From an uncultured Actinomycetes bacterium (GTDB lineage: Bacteria > Actinomycetota > Actinomycetes > S36-B12 > UBA10799): a DNA stretch of 64,000 bases. Position 1 is the stretch's first letter. Every line of letters begins with the position of its first letter. The notes under the pieces were generated by a model. That model saw only the letters and a program-made list of their open reading frames with translations, was not told the DNA's origin and did no database searches. The stretch covers positions 558,001-622,000 of the forward strand of contig CAMPEQ010000011.1 in NCBI GenBank assembly GCA_946803585.1, given 5' to 3'. The translations under genes were made by a program, and so were the position numbers. Shown here piece after piece: positions 26,125-34,081 of the stretch.

Positions 26125-27858
26125 TCATCCCGCTTGCTGTAGCCGAACCGTCCGGCGTAGCAAGGTCTGGAGCTCCTCGCTCTTAGGGTTACTCACCAGA
26201 CCGGCTTCAAGAACCGCGCGGGCAGCGGGGAGGTCGTTGTTGTAAGCCAGACACTTGGCCCGATCCACGGTCGCCTCCTGCGACTGGGGGCGGGCATTCA
26301 GAGCGGCGCCCGACGATGCCATGCACTGATCAGCAGTAACTAACCCACTGGAGACCGCCCAATTGTAGGCGCGCGCTTCGCGCAGACTGAGGTCTTGATC
26401 CCACGAGCGCAAAGCCTGAGCCGTGCTCCATCCGGACCGTGCTGCCTTGGCGTCACCAACAGCGAGTGCCCTCGTCGCGCCCGCGGCAAACATCTCCGAG
26501 ACGATCGTTAGCGCGAGCACGACGATGGCGATCGCTACAGCCGTCACCGGTGCAAAGTGCAGCGCCCTACGACTCGATTCAGACCCAGCACGGCCCCCGA
26601 GGTCAAGCGGGGACGAAGCGACGACGAATCCAGCAAGAGCAGCGAGTAAGGGGACAGTTCCCGGCGTTGTGATGTGCGTCTGGAGTCCGACGATTCCAGC
26701 TACCATCGCAGCGATCACCGGGGCCAACAGTTGGGTGTGGGAACGCAACTGGGGGATAGCGGACTTGATCCAAAGAAACGCCAGCGCCGCAACTGCGACA
26801 AGTAGCGCGAGACCACCAACGACCATGATCTGCAACAGGATGTTGTGCGGGGAGTCCAGGGTAAAGCGGGTTCCGGCACCGCTTGCGAATGCGTCTGTGT
26901 AGTAGGCCGGGGCAGAGTCAACAAATCCTGATGGGCCTACGCCAAACAGCAGGTTATCTCGGATGAGGGCCTCGGCCGAACCCCAGATCTCCCACCGTCC
27001 CGCGGCGGTCTTACTCGCGATCGCATCCGTTCCTAGAATCCGATCCCGAGTCATTGGAAGCAACATCACAACCGCCGCACAGGCTGCCAGCGCCCCCAGA
27101 ATGATGCGCCCGGATCGGGAGCGGGCCCGGAAGCACGCGAGCACGATCGCCCCAACTACCAACGCCAGCAGCGCACCGCGAGAAGCGGAAAGCAGGATTG
27201 AACCGAACGCGGTCAGGACCCCAACTAGGGCAAGCGGCTGGCGTTCCAGTGCCGCCGGAGCCAGCAGGAACACAACCATCGCCGACCAGAGCCCCAACTC
27301 GCTGGCATTTCCTAGCAGCGAATCGATGCGCTGATCCGGATCGCTGGTGAAGAACTCACCGAGTGCCACGACGAACACGGCGATTGATGAAATCGCCAGG
27401 GTGATTCCAAACGCCCGAATTGCGTTCGGCCAGTTCCGCAACCGCGCGCCTGCCGCAATCGCGGCAAGATAGATCGTCACCACCCATATCCCCTCGTATC
27501 GGGGGTAGCGACCAAAGAAGCTAGCGCCAAAATCCGTCGATGCCGCCGCCGCGACGAGCAGGACCGCGACGCACGCGAGCAGGCCAATCGATACCGTGCG
27601 AGGAACGACGAGTTTGCGGGTGCCCAGCAAGATGAGCAGGATGCCGATTCCGGCGACAAGCGCCTTGGATAAAGGGAGCGTCTCTAGGCCCCACGGCACG
27701 ATCGCCAACGGCGAGGCTGCGAGCAGAACCGCCCCGACGACAACGCTGGTCGAGGCGACCTCGACGGGTGACTTGCGAGTTTGAGGGCGCGATGGTCGGG
27801 CGCCTGGAGCCGAGGCTTTTGCGGCAGAGTTCTTGAACGCAGGCGAAGAGCTGCTCAT
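26125..27858 (-). CDS. O-antigen ligase / polymerase-like membrane protein (Wzy/WaaL fold)
   Basis: A 577-aa polytopic protein with about 12-13 helices between residues ~40 and 450. The short periplasmic motif GASFFGRYPRYEGIW after helix 3 and the long loop containing FGVGPSGFVDSAPAYYTDAF followed by SPHNILLQIMVVGGL are typical of the Wzy_C/O-antigen ligase family; the conserved H of the SPHN motif is present. The C-terminal ~120 residues (KAARSGWSTAQALRSWDQDL, AARAVLEAGLVSNPKSEELQ) look like a TPR-like extracellular helical domain. It probably transfers or polymerises a lipid-linked glycan for the cell surface, consistent with the polysaccharide genes at 1-3.3 kb, though it lies 23 kb away. 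It is convergent with the oxidoreductase gene. Confidence 0.85.
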   Translation of the reverse strand: MSSSSPAFKNSAAKASAPGARPSRPQTRKSPVEVASTSVVVGAVLLAASPLAIVPWGLETLPLSKALVAGIGILLILLGTRKLVVPRTVSIGLLACVAVLLVAAAASTDFGASFFGRYPRYEGIWVVTIYLAAIAAGARLRNWPNAIRAFGITLAISSIAVFVVALGEFFTSDPDQRIDSLLGNASELGLWSAMVVFLLAPAALERQPLALVGVLTAFGSILLSASRGALLALVVGAIVLACFRARSRSGRIILGALAACAAVVMLLPMTRDRILGTDAIASKTAAGRWEIWGSAEALIRDNLLFGVGPSGFVDSAPAYYTDAFASGAGTRFTLDSPHNILLQIMVVGGLALLVAVAALAFLWIKSAIPQLRSHTQLLAPVIAAMVAGIVGLQTHITTPGTVPLLAALAGFVVASSPLDLGGRAGSESSRRALHFAPVTAVAIAIVVLALTIVSEMFAAGATRALAVGDAKAARSGWSTAQALRSWDQDLSLREARAYNWAVSSGLVTADQCMASSGAALNARPQSQEATVDRAKCLAYNNDLPAARAVLEAGLVSNPKSEELQTLLRRTVRLQQAG

Positions 27859-27900
27859 TTGTCGTCATTTCATCGTCGTAATAACTATGGGCTACGTACA

Positions 27901-27946
27901 AGGTGTGGTTGTCGCCGCGATTCTCATTGCGACGACAACCACACCT
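27901..27946 (-). terminator. 14-bp stem hairpin after the collagen-like gene
   Basis: Arms 27901-27914 and 27933-27946 (AGGTGTGGTTGTCG and its exact complement), with an inner CGC/GCG pairing. It lies 24 bases past the minus-strand collagen-like gene stop and just upstream of the next minus-strand gene. Confidence 0.72.
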
Positions 27947-27969
27947 CGGGTGTGAATCAGCAGGTAGTG

Positions 27970-29076
27970 CTAGAGAACTGGCACAAGCGGCGCGAACGGC
28001 ACAAACGGTGGCTCGACAGTATTCGAGTAGCCCGAGTCTCCCCACTGGTTCTGAGCGCTAACGGCGACCTTGTACTGGACACCATCCGGTATCCACCTCA
28101 CGTCGATGTAGCAAGGCCCAGATACGTTCTTGCCTTTTCCATCAGCGTTCCTACAGTTGAAGCCGTAGGCCCTCTTCCAATCACCGTTGGACTTCTGCCG
28201 CCACATCTGCGCCTCATGACGCGTCGCGTCAGAACCTTCCGCGGAGGTGTAGTCGATCTGCATCCACCGATTGCCGCCGATCGTTGTCCAGGATGCACCC
28301 GTTGCGGTCGGAGCTGCGGGCCTTACCCCGGCAGTCCTCATCCGAATAGTTGTCGGTAAAGAAGTGCCTTTGCCTGGCGCAGTTGCAGTGACAGACATCG
28401 TGACCGTGGTCTCGGGAGCAAGTCCGTCAACCCGTGCACAACCGTCAAGCCCTTCTTGGATTCCATCCCAGTTGCTGAAGGTGCACTCGGCGATCTCCGT
28501 TGGGGTACCCGAAGTTGTCGTGAAGCTGTAGGTCTTGTCTGGATCGAAGTCCATGACGGCAAACCCGACATAGTCCGCGTAGGCAGTCCCACGCATCAGC
28601 ATCGGCGACTTAGTTGAGCCGATGCCGCTTTGTCCCGCTGGACCCTGCGGGCCAGTCGCTCCGGTTGCTCCAGTCGCACCGGCAGGACCACGTGCTCCGG
28701 CAGGTCCGACAGCGCCAACCTTGAGGTAGGTCATCTTACGCTTCTTGCACTTGGCAGCGCCGCCCTTGATCGCAAAGACAGAACCGTTCTTCTTGTAGCA
28801 AAGAACGCGCTTACCGCCTGCGCGGTTGACCTTCTTGACCGCCTTCTTAGTTGCCTTCAGGCGAACCTCGTTGTTACGGCACTTCTTCCTGAAGGCGACC
28901 TTTTTGCCCTTGGCGCACTTCGAGACTGCTTTCGACCCGGAGCCGTTAGCAGCTCCGGCAGGACCAGCGAACACCGCTGGAGCTACCAGCGCCACGAGGA
29001 GCGCAAGGACAACAAAGAGCCCACCACCCCGCGACGTAGTGAATACAGACTTACCGTTTTCCATTAGATCTCGCAT
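27970..29076 (-). CDS. Secreted protein with collagen-like Gly-X-Y stretch and FN3-like end
   Basis: About 368 aa. The ATG at 29076 is preferred (GGGGTGG upstream) over an ATG at 29172 that adds 32 unconserved residues. After a signal/anchor segment (GLFVVLALLVALVAPAVFAG) comes a Cys/Lys-rich region (~120 residues, e.g. CAKGKKVAFRKKCRNNEVRL). A collagen-like run of ~12 Gly-X-Y triplets starting GPAGARGPAGATGATGATGP follows, then a beta-rich domain. The last ~100 residues resemble fibronectin type III (WIPDGVQYKVAVSAQNQWGD). No wall anchor is visible. Such collagen-like actinobacterial proteins are thought to be surface or matrix components. Monocistronic with its own terminator. Confidence 0.75.
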   Translation of the reverse strand: MRDLMENGKSVFTTSRGGGLFVVLALLVALVAPAVFAGPAGAANGSGSKAVSKCAKGKKVAFRKKCRNNEVRLKATKKAVKKVNRAGGKRVLCYKKNGSVFAIKGGAAKCKKRKMTYLKVGAVGPAGARGPAGATGATGATGPQGPAGQSGIGSTKSPMLMRGTAYADYVGFAVMDFDPDKTYSFTTTSGTPTEIAECTFSNWDGIQEGLDGCARVDGLAPETTVTMSVTATAPGKGTSLPTTIRMRTAGVRPAAPTATGASWTTIGGNRWMQIDYTSAEGSDATRHEAQMWRQKSNGDWKRAYGFNCRNADGKGKNVSGPCYIDVRWIPDGVQYKVAVSAQNQWGDSGYSNTVEPPFVPFAPLVPVL

Positions 29077-29200
29077 CTCGTTCGGTCCACCCCCGTGGGC
29101 GGCGTCTCTTACTGAGCGACAAAGTCGACCAGTGCCTCCCAGATTTGGAGAGCGTGCGCTATTCAACGCCAAAAATGATCAAGAAGGGTTATCAAACACA

Positions 29201-29228
29201 CCAAGATCATCTGAAAGGGTGATCTTGG
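29201..29228. promoter_or_regulatory. 9-bp perfect inverted repeat upstream of two divergent genes
   Basis: CCAAGATCA (29201-29209) and TGATCTTGG (29220-29228) are exact complements separated by 10 bases, between the collagen-like gene (minus) and the HMA gene (plus). It could be an operator or an RNA hairpin. Confidence 0.4.
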
Positions 29229-29373
29229 TAGAACTTGGCTGTTCGATCTTGACAAACCCTCCGAAGTAGTGCTCGGACAAGCTTCCCTGCGAGCACCCTC
29301 GTGACATTGAGCCAGGTACCCAATAGGGTCGACATCAACCCTCCGGTCGAATACCTGCCTCAAGGAGCCAGCC

Positions 29374-29601
29374 ATGGTGAGCACCACGTACCTCGTCAAG
29401 GGAATGACCTGCTCGCATTGCGTGTCAGGACTGACCCAGGAACTCACACCGCTGACGGGCGTGACCGGAGTCAACATCGACCTCGTGCCAGAGGGCCTAT
29501 CCAAGGTGACGATTACGAGCACCTCGCGCCTCGATCTGTCGACTGTTCAGGCGGCCGTCGAAGAGGCCGGACAAGAGCTCGACTCCGTCGTTTCACCCTA
29601 G
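29374..29601 (+). CDS. Heavy-metal-associated (HMA) domain protein, CopZ-like
   Basis: A 75-aa single-domain HMA protein. The metal site is GMTCSHC (Cys-x-x-Cys) in the first loop, and the ferredoxin-like fold continues with VNIDLVPEGLSKVTITSTS. The ATG has AAGGAG eight bases upstream. Family knowledge: such proteins bind Cu(I) or another soft metal in the cytoplasm and hand it to P-type ATPases or regulators; none of these lies within the window. A paralogue without the cysteines is encoded ~0.8 kb downstream. The metal is inferred, not shown. Confidence 0.88.
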   Translation: MVSTTYLVKGMTCSHCVSGLTQELTPLTGVTGVNIDLVPEGLSKVTITSTSRLDLSTVQAAVEEAGQELDSVVSP

Positions 29602-29798
29602 TGGTCGAGACCACCCATCTCCGATCGGCGCGGTCATCGCAGCCACCTGGGTCGAGCAACCGGCACCATACTCGCAAGGTCTTTACTAAATGCAAACTGT
29701 TCGGCTACTCCTTGACTAAGAGTTAGAAATGCCGGATATCTCGGATCGTTTTTGCCCGCTAGCGTTGAGGCAGCAATCGATATCCGAGGAGAAACAAC

Positions 29799-30206
29799 AT
29801 GAAACCAAGTCGCACAAAGTCAGCAATTGTCGCTGGGGCAGCCATCGCTGTGTTCACGCTTCCGGCAGCGGCCAGTTCCGTCGCTGCTCATCCTTTCCAC
29901 GGATCTGCGGTCAGCACGGTTTCGGTGTCAGCCAAGTACGATTCTGAGGTCCGAAGCGAGATCCGGGCTGCCAAGCGCGAGTTCCGGCAGACCGTTCGCG
30001 AAGCACGCCAGACCTTCCGGGCGGATACCGCGGACGATCGAGCAACCAAGCGCGCGGCGATCAAGGCAGCCGACTCGAAGGAAGGGCGCAAGGCAGCCCG
30101 CAAGGCTTTCCGCGCAGCCACCGTCGATGAACGCGCCGTCTTCAAAGAGGCTCGCGCGGCGGCAAAAGATGTGAAGCGAGCAGCAATCGCGGCCGCGAAG
30201 GCGTAG
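29799..30206 (+). CDS. Small exported, highly charged helical protein
   Basis: A 135-aa protein with a signal peptide (SAIVAGAAIAVFTLPAAASS, cleavage before HPFHG). The mature chain is almost entirely Ala, Arg, Lys, Glu and Asp in heptad-like order (REARQTFRADTADDRATKRA; EAAR/KAAR-type repeats), predicting one or two long amphipathic helices. The ATG has GAGGAG nine to ten bases upstream. A GATATCCG/CGGATATC inverted repeat (29733-29740 and 29779-29786) lies in the leader. It is flanked by the two HMA paralogues, which hints at a shared role such as periplasmic or wall metal handling, but no metal ligand cluster is visible apart from two N-terminal histidines. Family not recognised. Confidence 0.7.
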   Translation: MKPSRTKSAIVAGAAIAVFTLPAAASSVAAHPFHGSAVSTVSVSAKYDSEVRSEIRAAKREFRQTVREARQTFRADTADDRATKRAAIKAADSKEGRKAARKAFRAATVDERAVFKEARAAAKDVKRAAIAAAKA

Positions 30207-30242
30207 CTGCTTCGCAAATCGCACCGTAGCCTTCTCCGACCT

Positions 30243-30267
30243 GTCCGACCGTTTCACCTGGTCAGAC
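30243..30267 (+). terminator. Hairpin after the charged exported protein
   Basis: GTCCGACC (30243-30250) pairs with GGTCAGAC (30260-30267) with one mismatch and a 9-base loop, 37 bases after the stop. Modest evidence. Confidence 0.45.
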
Positions 30268-30422
30268 GGGTCGTAGAATCGCTCTGTGTCCTCACACGAA
30301 CACCCACCGCGACGAACCTTGCTGAAGTGTGGTGTAGGCGACACAACCTCCTGCTATTCGCCAGGTTGAAGCCCCTCAAGCGGGGCATCCCTTAGGTACG
30401 CAACAAGAAACAGGAGCAGAAA

Positions 30423-30650
30423 ATGGAAAGCACAACCTTTGGCCTCACCGGCCTAAAGCACGTAAAAGCGATTTCCAACGTGACCCATGAACTTTCACAC
30501 CTGCAGGGCGTCACCGGAGTCACCATCAAGGTGGAACCACAAGGCATCTCGTTGCTGACGATTACTGGAACGAGTGTGCCCGCCGAAGAAGAATTGCGGG
30601 AAGCTGTACTAGCTGTCGGATGCGAACTGAAGCCGTTGGCAGTCGCATAA
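30423..30650 (+). CDS. HMA-fold paralogue lacking the Cys-x-x-Cys site
   Basis: A 75-aa protein of the same length as the HMA protein at 29374 and alignable throughout: GLKHVKAISNVTHELSHLQG against GMTCSHCVSGLTQELTPLTG, then VTGVTIKVEPQGISLLTITG against VTGVNIDLVPEGLSKVTITS. Both metal-binding cysteines are replaced (Thr-Cys-Ser-His-Cys becomes Lys-His-Val-Lys-Ala); one Cys remains near the C-terminus (VGCELKPL). The ATG has AGGAG seven bases upstream, and a GCCCC/GGGGC hairpin (30371-30386) lies in the leader, so it looks expressed rather than decayed. It probably cannot bind Cu(I) in the usual way and may regulate or dimerise with the first HMA protein. That is inference. Confidence 0.78.
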   Translation: MESTTFGLTGLKHVKAISNVTHELSHLQGVTGVTIKVEPQGISLLTITGTSVPAEEELREAVLAVGCELKPLAVA

Positions 30651-30662
30651 CGAGCTCACGCC

Positions 30663-30715
30663 AACTGGTGGGGTAACTGGTCGTTAAGGGGAAACGGCTA
30701 GTTACCCCACCAGTT
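30663..30715. terminator. 23-bp palindrome, bidirectional terminator (TACCCCAC family)
   Basis: Arms 30663-30685 and 30693-30715 pair over 23 positions with only two G.U wobbles and a 7-base loop. It lies between convergent genes (HMA paralogue and TfoX-N) and shares the core GTGGGGTAAC with 14756-14798. Confidence 0.8.
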
Positions 30716-30734
30716 GAAATTCGGTCGCAATTCG

Positions 30735-31064
30735 CTACTTGACCGGCAGAGTTTCGACGAATTCCGTGGCTCGGCCGATCCACAACGCTAGATCGTCCGC
30801 TGTCTCTAAGACATCGGGGGAGATTACAAGGAATCCGCGCATCGGTCGGCCAGTGAAATCCATCGGATGTGCGCCGGGCTCACCGATTAGGTCCTGGTAT
30901 CGATCTCGACCGATTCTGACCATCAGGTCCTCACCCATAACCCCGACCAACATGTTGCCGCGCCACATAACGGCAAGCCCACCGAACATCTTCCGGGTGC
31001 GAATATCCTCGAGCACCTCCACCTCAGCCAGGACGCGATCAGCGAGGTCTTCGTCGTAGGCCAT
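30735..31064 (-). CDS. TfoX N-terminal-domain protein
   Basis: A 109-aa protein matching the TfoX_N family: DLADRVLAEVEVLEDIRTRK then MFGGLAVMWRGNMLVGVMGE, and MRGFLVISPDVLETADDLAL near the end. In gammaproteobacteria the full-length TfoX/Sxy regulates competence, but stand-alone N-terminal domains in actinobacteria have no established role. It is a single gene transcribed towards the palindrome at 30663, and divergent from the ArsR-type gene ~125 bases away. Confidence 0.85.
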   Translation of the reverse strand: MAYDEDLADRVLAEVEVLEDIRTRKMFGGLAVMWRGNMLVGVMGEDLMVRIGRDRYQDLIGEPGAHPMDFTGRPMRGFLVISPDVLETADDLALWIGRATEFVETLPVK

Positions 31065-31181
31065 ATTTCTCCTCGGTTTCCTCGGGCATGCTGCGCAGAT
31101 CGACTGACAGGTCCTGAGACCTACGGTTCAGTGTGCCGTTTCCACCTTCGCGATTCCCTTCTAGTGGAGTCTCTGCTAACG

Positions 31182-31199
31182 TACAACCTAATGGTTGTA
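31182..31199 (+). promoter_or_regulatory. Operator palindrome overlapping the ArsR-type start codon
   Basis: TACAACC (31182-31188) and GGTTGTA (31193-31199) are perfect complements with a 4-base spacer, and the ATG at 31191 lies inside. Binding of the encoded repressor here would block both RNA polymerase and a leaderless start; autoregulation is inferred. Confidence 0.7.
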
Positions 31200-31529
31200 G
31201 ATAGTGAACTCTCTGACAGCGAGGTGGACCGGATCTTCCGGGCCCTCGCGGATGCGACGCGGCGCGATATCGTCCGGCGCACCCTTGCCGGTGAGGCCTC
31301 TGTCTCCGACCTTGCCGCGGCCTATGACATGTCATTTGCCGCGGTCCAAAAGCATGTCGCCGTTCTCGAGGGAGCTGGTCTGGTGGGAAAGCGACAGCAG
31401 GGCCGCGAACGTTTGGTGCACGCAAACCCGGCGGCAATCCGTCGAGCACAGGAACTGCTAGGCCGCTATGAACAGATCTGGATTTCCCGCGTGAACCAAC
31501 TAGATGCCCTCCTAGCTGAAGCCCCGTAG
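31191..31529 (+). CDS. ArsR-family transcriptional repressor
   Basis: A 112-aa winged-helix regulator: VDRIFRALADATRRDIVRRT and SVSDLAAAYDMSFAAVQKHV followed by AVLEGAGLVGKRQQGRER are the canonical ArsR helix-turn-helix and wing. No metal-binding cysteine motif is present, which fits the subgroup that pairs with SRPBCC/AHSA1 proteins rather than sensing metals. The start at 31191 lies in a perfect operator palindrome and has no Shine-Dalgarno, so it is probably leaderless; an in-frame ATG at 31131 is less likely. The SRPBCC gene follows 51 bases downstream in the same transcript. Confidence 0.9.
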   Translation: MVVDSELSDSEVDRIFRALADATRRDIVRRTLAGEASVSDLAAAYDMSFAAVQKHVAVLEGAGLVGKRQQGRERLVHANPAAIRRAQELLGRYEQIWISRVNQLDALLAEAP

Positions 31530-31580
31530 CCGAACGCCCCGCTCCAACAACCACACGTCCCCACTCTGAGAGGTAGTCCC

Positions 31581-32558
31581 ATGCCAGTCACATCAACAAC
31601 CACTGATCCCGAAGCCCTGACGATGACGGTCGTAGCGGAGTTCGCCGCCCCCGTTCAGCGCGTCTGGGACGCCTACGCCGACCCACGTCAGATTGAGCGC
31701 TTCTGGGGACCGCCGGAGTACCCGGCCCAGTTCACCCGTCACGACTTCGCCGTCGGCGGCAAGTCGGCGTATGCGATGACTGGTCCCGAGGGCGATCGCC
31801 ACGAGGGGTACTGGGAGTGGCTGACAGTGGAGCCGCTGGAGCGCTTCGAAGTGATCGACGGGTTCGCCAACCCGGATGGCACACCGAACAGCGAACTACC
31901 AGCGATGCGAATGGTGATCGGCTTTGACGAGATCGCCGATGACCGCGGGACACGGGTCACGATGACTTCCTACTTCAGCTCGCTCGAGGCCCTCGAGCAA
32001 CTCCTTGAGATGGGGGCAGAAGAAGGCACTGTCACCGCCGTCAATCAGATGGATGCGGTCCTGGCCGACCTCCGCGAGTTCGCTTCCGACATTCCCACCC
32101 ACTCACAACTCCTCAGCGATACGCAGGTGCGAATCAGCCGGGTCCTCAACGGATCCGTCGAGCAGATCTGGCGAGCCCACAACGATGCCGGGCTGATGCA
32201 GCAGTGGCTCCTAGGCCCCGAGGGCTGGAGTATGCCGGTGTGCGAGATCGCCGCAAACGTCGGCGACTCGTACCGCTACGAGTGGGCACCCGAGGGCGGC
32301 GGTGAAGGCGGGTTTGGCTTCGTCGGGGAACTACTGGAGTCCCAAGCGCCCTACCGCGCGGTTACCACTGAGCGGATGATCGGAATGCCTGGCGACGGCA
32401 CGCTCAACGAGCTGACGCTAACCCCAATTGCAGACGGAACCCTGCTCACGTTGGTCATCACCTACCCGACGATGGAGCTACGCGACACCATCCTCGGAAC
32501 CGGAATGACCGACGGGATGGAGGTCTCCTACCAGCGCCTTGAGGCATTGGCAGGCTGA
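31581..32558 (+). CDS. Tandem SRPBCC/AHSA1 (START-like) domain protein
   Basis: A 325-aa cytosolic protein with two helix-grip domains: residues ~10-165 (VVAEFAAPVQRVWDAYADPR, QIERFWGPPEYPAQ) and ~180-320 (RISRVLNGSVEQIWRAHNDA, GLMQQWLLGPEGWSMPVCEI). Each begins with the family phrase for a hydrophobic ligand cavity. Such proteins bind lipophilic ligands or act as AHA1-like co-chaperones; ligand unknown. Single-domain versions are usual, so the fusion makes an intramolecular pair. It is co-transcribed with the ArsR-type repressor, whose ligand may be the compound this protein binds. Confidence 0.88.
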   Translation: MPVTSTTTDPEALTMTVVAEFAAPVQRVWDAYADPRQIERFWGPPEYPAQFTRHDFAVGGKSAYAMTGPEGDRHEGYWEWLTVEPLERFEVIDGFANPDGTPNSELPAMRMVIGFDEIADDRGTRVTMTSYFSSLEALEQLLEMGAEEGTVTAVNQMDAVLADLREFASDIPTHSQLLSDTQVRISRVLNGSVEQIWRAHNDAGLMQQWLLGPEGWSMPVCEIAANVGDSYRYEWAPEGGGEGGFGFVGELLESQAPYRAVTTERMIGMPGDGTLNELTLTPIADGTLLTLVITYPTMELRDTILGTGMTDGMEVSYQRLEALAG

Positions 32559-32572
32559 TCGCCACCGAGCGA

Positions 32573-34075
32573 CTAGATGTCGGTGCGCGCGTCCACTCGA
32601 CCGTTGGCGATGGCCGCCACTAGCGCGGCGTGGTCGCGGTCGTTCTGGTCGGCGTAGTCCTCTGAGAACGACACGATCGCCTTATCGAAGGCATCGCTAG
32701 TTCCCAGGTACGCCGCCAGTGCGATCGAATCGCCCGAGCGAGCGTGGGCGCGCGCCAACGTCCAGCCGCACGCTTTGGCGTAGACATCCATTGCGCTCGG
32801 ATCCATCACGTCGATGTTGGCCGAGCCCTTGCCATCGCGTAGTTGCCGGAAGTAGAAGTCGCGCGATACCCCTTGTAGGTCCTGCATCCGGTTCCACCCA
32901 AGGAAGATGTCGCTGACCGCCTGCATGAGGCGTTGGCCGGCCACAGCTCGCTCGCCGGCATTGTCGAATCGTGGCGCACCAACGTAGGGCTCGAGCACCG
33001 ACGTCTGAGCTTCCTTGGCCTGCAACAGCAGCGGGTCACCGAGGTCACGCCCGATCATCAGCAGCACCCAGCACCGAGTGCCCACACTTCCCACACCCAC
33101 GACCTTGTGGGCGATGTCCACCAACTCGTATTGCTCCAGCAGGACCCGGCGGTCATCGGGCAGCGAGGCGCGGTAGTCGCGAAGCATCCCGTGGATTCGG
33201 TCCGCGACTTCCTGGGCCGACCCGTCCGGTAGCAGCTCATCGAGCGGAATCAACAGAGGCGGTTGGGAAATGAACCGTGCCTTCCCATCTACCGTCTCGG
33301 TCAGCTTGCCAAATGCCTGCTCGCTGTCTCGCGAGAGCGCCTTGTCCCGTCCCTTGCGCGCCCGCTTGCGGGTGGTGGAATCGGTCTTCTTGCCAAACCG
33401 CCGAAGCATCTCATCGACGTCGAGCTTCGCGTACCAAACATCAAGGTTGCCTTGCTCAGCAAACTCCGCCATTGCTTCTCGGTACGCCCGCACGAGCGCC
33501 AATACAATCCGTTCACGGGTAGCTCGATCAAAACCTCGGCTCCGTCCGGCAACGACGAAGCTAGCCGCCAACCGTTTGACATCCCATTCCCACGGACCGC
33601 GCGTCGTCTCATCGAAGTCGTTGATATCGAAGACCAGGCTGCGCTCAGGGGATGAGTAGACCCCGAAGTTCACCAGGTGAGCGTCACCACAGGCCTGAAC
33701 GGGCAGGCCAGAGTCTGGGGTGCCCGCCAAGTCCGCCGACATGACGGCGGCGGCGCCGCGATAGAACGCGAACGGTGAGGCCGCCATCCGCCCGTAGCGA
33801 ATCGGGATCAGCTCGGCAGTACGGGTGGCAGCTTGTTGCTCCAGGATCGCAATCGGATCCGACCTGTCGGCGGCCGGTGCGAAGCCAGCGTGGCTGCTGC
33901 GCGGAACGAGTCCTCGAGCCCTCTTTCCCCGAGCGATCCGGGCCTGAACGCTGGGATGCTCGACCTTCTTGGCCTTCGACCTATTCTTCGACTTGGGCTC
34001 GACGTTTGACTTGCCCTTGCCCTTGCCCTTGGACTTGCCTTTCGATCGGCCCTTCGATCTGGCCGATTTTGCCAT
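32573..34075 (-). CDS. DUF2252 family protein with Lys-rich N-terminus
   Basis: A 500-aa soluble protein. From residue ~85 it matches DUF2252: PIRYGRMAASPFAFYRGAAA, VQACGDAHLVNFGVYSSPER, LVFDINDFDETTRGPWEWDV. The G-D-x-H-x-x-N and D-x-N-D-F-D motifs resemble the catalytic loops of kinase-like (APH/HipA-type) folds, so a phosphotransferase activity is plausible but unproven. The first ~40 residues are almost pure Lys/Ser/Gly/Arg (MAKSARSKGRSKGKSKGKGK), which is unusual and could bind nucleic acid, lipid or polymer. It is preceded by a 39-aa small ORF six bases upstream. Confidence 0.85.
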   Translation of the reverse strand: MAKSARSKGRSKGKSKGKGKGKSNVEPKSKNRSKAKKVEHPSVQARIARGKRARGLVPRSSHAGFAPAADRSDPIAILEQQAATRTAELIPIRYGRMAASPFAFYRGAAAVMSADLAGTPDSGLPVQACGDAHLVNFGVYSSPERSLVFDINDFDETTRGPWEWDVKRLAASFVVAGRSRGFDRATRERIVLALVRAYREAMAEFAEQGNLDVWYAKLDVDEMLRRFGKKTDSTTRKRARKGRDKALSRDSEQAFGKLTETVDGKARFISQPPLLIPLDELLPDGSAQEVADRIHGMLRDYRASLPDDRRVLLEQYELVDIAHKVVGVGSVGTRCWVLLMIGRDLGDPLLLQAKEAQTSVLEPYVGAPRFDNAGERAVAGQRLMQAVSDIFLGWNRMQDLQGVSRDFYFRQLRDGKGSANIDVMDPSAMDVYAKACGWTLARAHARSGDSIALAAYLGTSDAFDKAIVSFSEDYADQNDRDHAALVAAIANGRVDARTDI

Positions 34076-34081
34076 GTCCGT

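Noticed and set aside
27781-28359. 192-codon plus-strand frame across the collagen-like gene end
   Set aside because: It runs through the terminator hairpin and antisense to the FN3-like region; no start signal or domain.
29316-29329. TACCC-AATA-GGGT inverted repeat before the HMA gene, considered as a CsoR-type operator
   Set aside because: Only four to five bases pair, no csoR is nearby, and this frequency is expected by chance.
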